This document shows positions 1 to 3,391 of a DNA stretch of 5,675 nt, piece after piece. The notes under the pieces were generated by a model that searched no databases, was not told the DNA's origin, and saw nothing but the letters and a program-made list of their open reading frames with translations. A program made the translations under genes and the position numbers. The stretch's first letter is position 1. Each line of letters starts with the position of its first letter. Source of the stretch: Nitrospirae bacterium GWC2_56_14 (GTDB lineage Bacteria; Nitrospirota; UBA9217); assembly GCA_001803705.1 (NCBI GenBank), contig MHDY01000055.1:1226-6900 (forward strand), read 5' to 3'.

Positions 1-316
1 CGTCGCCTTCTCCGAAGATAGCCCGGAACGAATCGCCGAACCCGAGCAGGGTGCGCAGTGAGCGGGCCCGTGCGACGCGGCGCTGGAAAAAATCATGGTC
101 GATCGCTTCCTGCTTCCTGGTCAAAAACCGCACGGCTATGAGCGAACGCGGATTGATATACCCGCGGCCGATGAACGCACCTGAAAAGTCCAGCACATCC
201 ACGATCTCGCCGGGCACGGTCCCCGCGGGAATGCCCTGCAGCTCATTGCTGAACACCCAGGGGTGGCCGCGCAGGATGCGGCGCTCTTCTTTCTTTTTCA
301 GGCGTACGGTTTTCAT
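1..316 (-). CDS. rlmI: RlmI-type 23S rRNA (cytosine-C5) methyltransferase, N-terminal part (cut by left window edge)
   Basis: RlmI-family enzymes use S-adenosylmethionine to methylate a cytosine (C1962 in E. coli) of 23S rRNA in the cytoplasm. Only the first 105 residues are present; family members are about 390-400 residues, so the catalytic Rossmann domain lies outside. Visible is the N-terminal PUA RNA-binding domain (about residues 3-75) with the hallmark RGHPWVFSNEL (16-26), followed by GEIVDV and GRGYINPRS. Next comes the linker helix FFQRRVARARSLR (76-88), and then DSFRAIFGEGD (95-105). That last stretch matches the start of the family's 'DSYRL..GE.DGLPGL' motif exactly where the window ends. 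ATG at 316 is the only start available: a stop lies in frame upstream at about 373-375, with no ATG, GTG or TTG between. No Shine-Dalgarno is visible; the leader is pyrimidine-rich with seven C before the start. Family certain; the exact target base is inferred. Confidence 0.9.
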   Translation of the reverse strand, partial: MKTVRLKKKEERRILRGHPWVFSNELQGIPAGTVPGEIVDVLDFSGAFIGRGYINPRSLIAVRFLTRKQEAIDHDFFQRRVARARSLRTLLGFGDSFRAIFGEGD

Positions 317-334
317 AGGGGGGGAGATGAGAAC

Positions 335-437
335 AGAGGTAAGAAGACAGAAGTAAGAAGTTAGACGAACACCTTACGGCTTCTCAACACTGGCTTTTGA
401 ACACGTCTCGTCTTCTTACTTCTCTCTTCTTACTTCT
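335..437. repeat. Near-perfect 26-bp inverted repeat forming a large potential hairpin between surA and rlmI
   Basis: The left arm, 335-360, is the reverse complement of the right arm, 412-437, at 24 of 26 positions; the core 339-360 against 412-433 has a single mismatch. The 51-base loop (361-411) carries a further 5-bp pair, AGACG (363-367) with CGTCT (404-408), so the stem could continue after a small internal loop. Arms are almost purely purine on one strand and pyrimidine on the other. In a minus-strand transcript the purine arm comes first and the hairpin ends 18 bases before the rlmI start. No U-run follows, so it is not a standard intrinsic terminator. This 147-base spacer (317-463) holds no gene. 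A poor promoter-like pair (TTGAGA at 387-382 and TAACTT at 363-358, 18-base gap, minus strand) is present but too weak to call. Confidence 0.75.
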
Positions 438-459
438 CTCTTCTTACTTCTTACTTCTC
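411..459. repeat. 14-bp tandem repeat, unit TCTTCTTACTTCTC, about three copies plus a partial
   Basis: Copies at 411-424 and 425-438 are identical. The third, beginning at 439, matches for 12 bases and then runs into a shorter TTACTTCTC (451-459). The tract begins 5 bases past the surA stop codon and also forms the right arm of the inverted repeat at 335-437. One strand is nearly all pyrimidine. On the minus strand the purine version contains repeated TAAG, so it is not coding in that sense. Such GAAGTAAGAAG-like tracts look like dispersed intergenic repeats; copy number could vary by slippage. Confidence 0.8.
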
Positions 460-463
460 GTTT

Positions 464-1399
464 TTACAGTCGGTTCTCGATGTGCGAATCGCTCCGCAGG
501 GTCTGGAGCCAGGTACGGTAGGTGTTCTCAAGCTTCTGCTGGTACAGGGTCGACTGGATCTCGTCCTTCACCCGGTCAAAGGGCGTAACCGGCGTCCTGA
601 CCTCCTCGAGCCTGATGATGTGGTAGCCCGAGGCGAACGGGAGCGGACCGGCGATCTCGCCGGGCTTGAGCGACCGGGTGGCCTGCTCGATCTCCGGGAG
701 CGCATGGTCCCGGCGCATGAATCCCAGGTCGCCGCCTTCTGCCGCGTTCTCGCTCTCGGAAAGCTCCCGCACCAGGCTGACGAAGTCCTCTCCCTTGCGG
801 GCGCGTTCGTAGGCCGTCCTGGCGCGCTCCTTGACGGCCGCCGCCTGGGAAGGCGTCTCGTTGTCCGGCTGGCGTATGAAGATCTGGCGCACGCGGATCT
901 CCTCGGGCTGGGCATAAAGCTTCTGGTTGCGCTCATAATACGCGCGCAGTTCGGCTTCGTCCAGGATCAGTCCCGACCGCACATATTTGTTGAACACGCG
1001 AGAGAGGGTGATCTGCTCCCGGAGCTCGGACCGGTACTCGTTATAGGTAAGCCCGTCCTTTGCCAGTTCGACATCGAACTGTTTGCGGTCCATGCTGTTG
1101 CGCTTCATGATCTCGGTCAGGGCCTCGGCAAGCTCGGGGTCCGTCACGTCGACGCCGGACCGCTTGGCCGCTGCCAGCTGGAGCTTCCGATCGATCAGGT
1201 CCTCGAGGACCATGTGCTCGTTCCTGGCCGCGCCGCCCTTTTTCTGGTCCTCGCGCTGCAGATCGCTCAGCGTAATGATCTCGTCATTGACCACCGCGAC
1301 CACGCGGTCAACAACAACGGACGCGCCCGTTGATCTCGGCAGACCCGGACCAAAGAGCATGGCGCACACCGTAGATATGATCAGAAAATACTTATTCAT
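464..1399 (-). CDS. surA: SurA-like periplasmic chaperone / parvulin-type peptidyl-prolyl cis-trans isomerase
   Basis: SurA-family proteins hold and fold unfolded outer-membrane proteins in the periplasm; their parvulin domains can isomerise Xaa-Pro bonds. The 311-residue product has a signal peptide (hydrophobic stretch about 4-20, likely cut after STGA at 26) and no lipobox. Next comes a SurA N-terminal chaperone core opening with VVAVVNDEIITLSDL (33-47) and containing the helical VLEDLIDRKLQLAAAKR (64-80). One parvulin domain spans about 165-266, with EIRVRQIFI, GGDLGF (222-227) and GYHIIRLEE (258-266). A return helix (about 274-302) closes the chaperone core. E. coli SurA is about 428 residues with two parvulin domains; this one has one, as is common outside Enterobacteria. 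The first parvulin active-site His is Gln (Q172), while H260 is kept. ATG at 1399 is supported by GGAG six bases upstream. The stop is TAA. It is third in a row of related genes but separated from the previous one by 229 bases, so it may have its own promoter. Confidence 0.9.
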   Translation of the reverse strand: MNKYFLIISTVCAMLFGPGLPRSTGASVVVDRVVAVVNDEIITLSDLQREDQKKGGAARNEHMVLEDLIDRKLQLAAAKRSGVDVTDPELAEALTEIMKRNSMDRKQFDVELAKDGLTYNEYRSELREQITLSRVFNKYVRSGLILDEAELRAYYERNQKLYAQPEEIRVRQIFIRQPDNETPSQAAAVKERARTAYERARKGEDFVSLVRELSESENAAEGGDLGFMRRDHALPEIEQATRSLKPGEIAGPLPFASGYHIIRLEEVRTPVTPFDRVKDEIQSTLYQQKLENTYRTWLQTLRSDSHIENRL

Positions 1400-1628
1400 T
1401 GTTCACTCCGTTCGCTTTTCCCCCTATTGTCAAAATCCACTACAGAGCACCCGGAAAAAGGTATAGGACCTTCGTCTGTTCGGGAGTATTACCTCTTCTC
1501 CCCTCTGTGTCTTCAGGGTACTCGGTTCTTCATCCTGGGCTTTTTAAAACTACTTGAGAATGCAGAGAGTGTTATTTCCCCGTTATTCTCGGTGAACTCT
1601 GTGGTTTCATTTTATTGCCGGTGCCCCG
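1400..1628. other. 229-base spacer with fragments of a CCACAGAG/CTCTGTGG-type intergenic repeat
   Basis: This is the longest gap in an otherwise tight gene row. At 1586-1613 the plus strand reads TTCTCGGTGAACTCTGTGG followed by TTTCATTTT. CTCTGTG recurs at 1503-1509, and a related CTCGGTTCTTC occurs at about 1521-1531. These resemble pieces of the 'ACCACAGAG...CACAGAG' intergenic repeat that I recall from many environmental bacterial genomes. The fragments are degenerate and I see no intact element, no convincing promoter pair and no stem-loop with T-run. A TTGACA on the minus strand (1433-1428) has no -10 partner. Composition is more AT-rich than the flanking genes. The region may hold the surA promoter, but I cannot point to it. 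Confidence 0.5.
1406..1409 (-). promoter_or_regulatory. Shine-Dalgarno (GGAG) for the surA-like gene
   Basis: On the minus strand, GGAG lies six bases before the ATG at 1399, a normal spacing. It fixes this Met as the start, directly ahead of a Lys and a hydrophobic signal sequence. Confidence 0.7.
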
Positions 1629-2624
1629 CTACTTCTCTCCATGAGCGCTTCCGGAAGGCTGCTCCCGGCCCAGCGCCTGATAATTGACCTCGAACTTCGT
1701 ACGGGACCGAAGCTCTTTCAGCCATTGCTGGTAGCGCCGGTCCTGTTTTTCCTGCGTCAACTTTTCCCGGATCGCCGGTGATGCCTCCTCGAGGTCCAGC
1801 ACCCCTGCAGGCCTTTTGTTCTCAAGCTTGAAAACGTGAAATCCATAGGGGCTCTTTACAACACCGCTTACGCCGCCCGGGGGGAGCGTAAAAACGACAT
1901 TAAACTCGGTGGGCATGTCTCCCCGGGAAAAGTAGCCCAGATCGCCGCCCTGTTCGGCCTCGGGCGCCGTCGATTTCTCGCGCGCTATCGCCGCAAAATC
2001 GGGATTGCCCCGGAGCTGCTCCAGCACCTGCTGTGCTTCCGCCTCGGTGGAAACCACGATCTGGCGCACCCGGACCTGTTCGGGCCGTTCAAACTGCTGC
2101 GCGTTGTCCTGATAGTACCTGCGGATCTCGGTGCCGGATACTGCAACCTTTTTGTTCACGTCACGCGCCAGCAGGCGCTCGATCATCAGGTCTTCCCATA
2201 CGTCGTTCTTCCATTTTTCAAAATCGATCCCCTGGCTGGCCAGGGCCACTTTGATCTCCTGGCCCTGCTCGGCCCGGAACGACTCGATCCGTTTATTGAT
2301 ATCGGGCAGCCCTATCTTGATCCGCCGCCGCTGGGCTTCGCGCAGCAGCATCTTGCGCTCCACCAGGCGGTTCAGCAGTTCTTCCTTGACCTCCGGCTCC
2401 ACCTCTTTGCCGGATTTAAACCCCGCGCGGGCCAGCCGTTCCTGGAACTCGGCCAGGGTAATGGGGTCGCCGTTCACGGTCGCCACGACCCTGATGTCCG
2501 GCGAAACCGACGGTGCGGACTCCGCAACCGGAGCAGCGGCCTCTTCTTTTTTCGTGCACGAAAAAAAGAGAAGCCCCAGGAACAGCGCCGGGGCTATATA
2601 AGGTATGAAGCGATGGTTGGCCAT
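1629..2624 (-). CDS. SurA/PrsA-like lipoprotein with one parvulin-type peptidyl-prolyl isomerase domain
   Basis: Predicted envelope-anchored folding factor of 331 residues. A hydrophobic signal (about 6-22) ends in LLFFSC, with the probable lipidated Cys at 23 followed by TKKEE. The lipobox has Phe rather than Leu at -3, so lipidation is likely but not canonical. An Ala/Pro/Ser-rich tether (about 29-43) follows. The chaperone core begins with VVATVNGDPITLAEF (46-60), with LLNRLVERKMLLREAQRR (83-100) and EIRRYYQDNAQQF (166-178). The parvulin domain spans about 180-270: VRVRQIVVS, GGDLGYFSRGDM (226-237), FTLPPGGVSG and YGFHVFKLENK (260-270). A long charged return helix (about 277-306) follows. 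As in the next gene, the first active-site His is Gln (Q188), while H263 is retained. ATG at 2624 lies nine bases after the TAA of the preceding gene, with AGGA in the gap, so translation is probably coupled. Could equally be annotated PpiC/PrsA-like; substrate unknown. Confidence 0.88.
   Translation of the reverse strand: MANHRFIPYIAPALFLGLLFFSCTKKEEAAAPVAESAPSVSPDIRVVATVNGDPITLAEFQERLARAGFKSGKEVEPEVKEELLNRLVERKMLLREAQRRRIKIGLPDINKRIESFRAEQGQEIKVALASQGIDFEKWKNDVWEDLMIERLLARDVNKKVAVSGTEIRRYYQDNAQQFERPEQVRVRQIVVSTEAEAQQVLEQLRGNPDFAAIAREKSTAPEAEQGGDLGYFSRGDMPTEFNVVFTLPPGGVSGVVKSPYGFHVFKLENKRPAGVLDLEEASPAIREKLTQEKQDRRYQQWLKELRSRTKFEVNYQALGREQPSGSAHGEK
2547..2566. repeat. Perfect 20-bp palindrome inside the lipobox codons
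   Basis: TTTTTTCGTGCACGAAAAAA is its own reverse complement, centred between 2556 and 2557. It sits in the parvulin lipoprotein gene over the codons for FFSCTKK (residues 20-26), and four further base matches extend it imperfectly. On the minus strand it would form a hairpin about 60-80 bases into the message and includes homopolymer runs of six and seven. It may be a by-product of encoding Phe-Phe followed by Lys-Lys around a Cys. Confidence 0.8.
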
Positions 2625-2633
2625 GTTCCTGCG

Positions 2634-3296
2634 TTATTTCTTGGGATCTTCCTTTTTTACTTCTTCCTTGGCAGGCGCCGGAGTATCGGTGCCCAGCGAC
2701 GCAAGAACCTTTTCGTCTATCGATATGGTGGCCTTGGCCTTGAGGCTGTTCACGTATTCGATGAAGGCGTCGCGCTGCCGCTCATTGGCCATCCGGTCCT
2801 TGATGAGGGGCGCGGCCTGCTCGAGGCTGACCTTCTTGCCGTCGGCTGTGCGCATACGGGTGATGTTCTTGGTGTAGTATTCCTTGACCTCCTGGTCGGT
2901 GGGGGCCGTGATCTTGCTGGCAAGCTCTTTTTTTACCAGGTTGGCCAGTAGCTCGAACTTCATCGCCTCCTGGACCTTGCGCTCCATCTCTTCGCGGTAC
3001 GTTGCCATCCGCTTTTTATACTCGGCGTCCTTGTCGAGCCCGAGCCGCTTTGCCTCCTGCAGGGCCACCTCATATCCGACGATCTGGTCGAGATACTCCT
3101 TGCGCGCCTTGGCATCGGTGGACACTATGGGCTGAACCTGCGGGTCCAGGTCCTGGACCTGTTTCTTGAAATCGGAGACTGTGATCGTGGTCCGGTTCAC
3201 CTTGGCAAGCACGGCGCTGTCAGTGCCCTTGTTGCAGCCGGCAAGGCCGAGCGCGAGCGCAAGCACGGTTGTGGCGGTCTGAAAAAACAGTTTCAT
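2634..3296 (-). CDS. SurA N-terminal-domain lipoprotein lacking a parvulin domain
   Basis: A 220-residue predicted lipoprotein with a canonical lipobox: the hydrophobic signal (3-20) ends LAG-C, Cys 21, then NKGTDS. The mature part opens with VLAKVNRTTITVSDF (29-43), equivalent to the start of the chaperone core in the two downstream paralogues. It continues with EYLDQIVGYEVALQEAKRLGL (68-88), a charged helix EYKKRMATYREEMERKVQEA (92-111), and EVKEYYTKN (136-144). Where the other two enter the parvulin domain, this protein passes within about ten residues to the return helix (AAPLIKDRMANERQRDAFIEYVNSLK, 161-186). It ends in a Pro/Lys/Glu tail. It should therefore act as a holdase or assembly chaperone rather than an isomerase; this is inferred. 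ATG at 3296 is chosen over an in-frame ATG at 3395 because it has a strong GGAGG eight bases upstream and begins a textbook signal peptide. It follows mfd by 77 bases and precedes the parvulin lipoprotein by nine. Confidence 0.85.
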   Translation of the reverse strand: MKLFFQTATTVLALALGLAGCNKGTDSAVLAKVNRTTITVSDFKKQVQDLDPQVQPIVSTDAKARKEYLDQIVGYEVALQEAKRLGLDKDAEYKKRMATYREEMERKVQEAMKFELLANLVKKELASKITAPTDQEVKEYYTKNITRMRTADGKKVSLEQAAPLIKDRMANERQRDAFIEYVNSLKAKATISIDEKVLASLGTDTPAPAKEEVKKEDPKK

Positions 3297-3304
3297 GAAG
3301 TATT

Positions 3305-3309
3305 CCTCC
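3305..3309 (-). promoter_or_regulatory. Shine-Dalgarno (GGAGG) deciding the start of the parvulin-less lipoprotein
   Basis: GGAGG on the minus strand, eight bases before the ATG at 3296. The reading frame is open further upstream, to an ATG at 3395 inside mfd. Without this site the 33-residue longer version, which would bury the signal peptide, might be annotated by mistake. Confidence 0.75.
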
Positions 3310-3362
3310 AATGGATTTTTTCCTGCAATGAACGGGTTATCACTGCGCGGGTAACGACCTTG

Positions 3363-3391
3363 TATATAACACTTTACAGCAGTTCCTGCAA
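3363..3391 (-). promoter_or_regulatory. Possible sigma-70-like promoter at the end of mfd
   Basis: On the minus strand, TTGCAG (3391-3386) and TATATA (3368-3363) are separated by exactly 17 bases. The match to TTGACA/TATAAT is partial (3 of 6 and 4 of 6). It overlaps the last mfd codons and would give a 5' leader of roughly 60 bases to the folding-factor genes. The short spacer is AT-rich relative to its flanks, which favours but does not prove a promoter. Confidence 0.3.

Noticed and set aside
335..437. Rho-independent terminator after surA
   Set aside because: The stem is long but not GC-rich, the loop is about 51 bases, and no T-run follows on the transcript strand.
411..459. CRISPR-like repeat array
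   Set aside because: Units of 14 bases are contiguous with no spacers and no cas genes nearby; this is a simple tandem repeat.
397..588. 63-codon plus-strand frame with a hydrophobic N-terminus over the tandem repeat
   Set aside because: The hydrophobic stretch is simply the translation of the TCTTCTTACTTCTC repeat, and the rest is antisense to surA.
482..1333. 283-codon open frame on the plus strand opposite the surA-like gene
   Set aside because: It is a composition-driven shadow of the clearly homologous minus-strand gene; no domain is recognisable.
1428..1433. TTGACA on the minus strand as a -35 box for surA
   Set aside because: At 16-18 bases downstream there is only the Shine-Dalgarno region, with no -10-like hexamer, and a transcript would start at or past the ATG.
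1427..1687. 86-codon plus-strand frame covering the repeat-bearing spacer
   Set aside because: It starts at a TTG without a Shine-Dalgarno and runs through repeat fragments into the antisense of the next gene. The product shows no recognisable features.
1836..2951. 371-codon open frame on the plus strand, antisense to two folding-factor genes
   Set aside because: It lies opposite two well-supported lipoprotein genes and crosses their junction. Its product has no recognisable motif and it has no convincing ribosome site. Long antisense frames are expected in GC-rich coding DNA.
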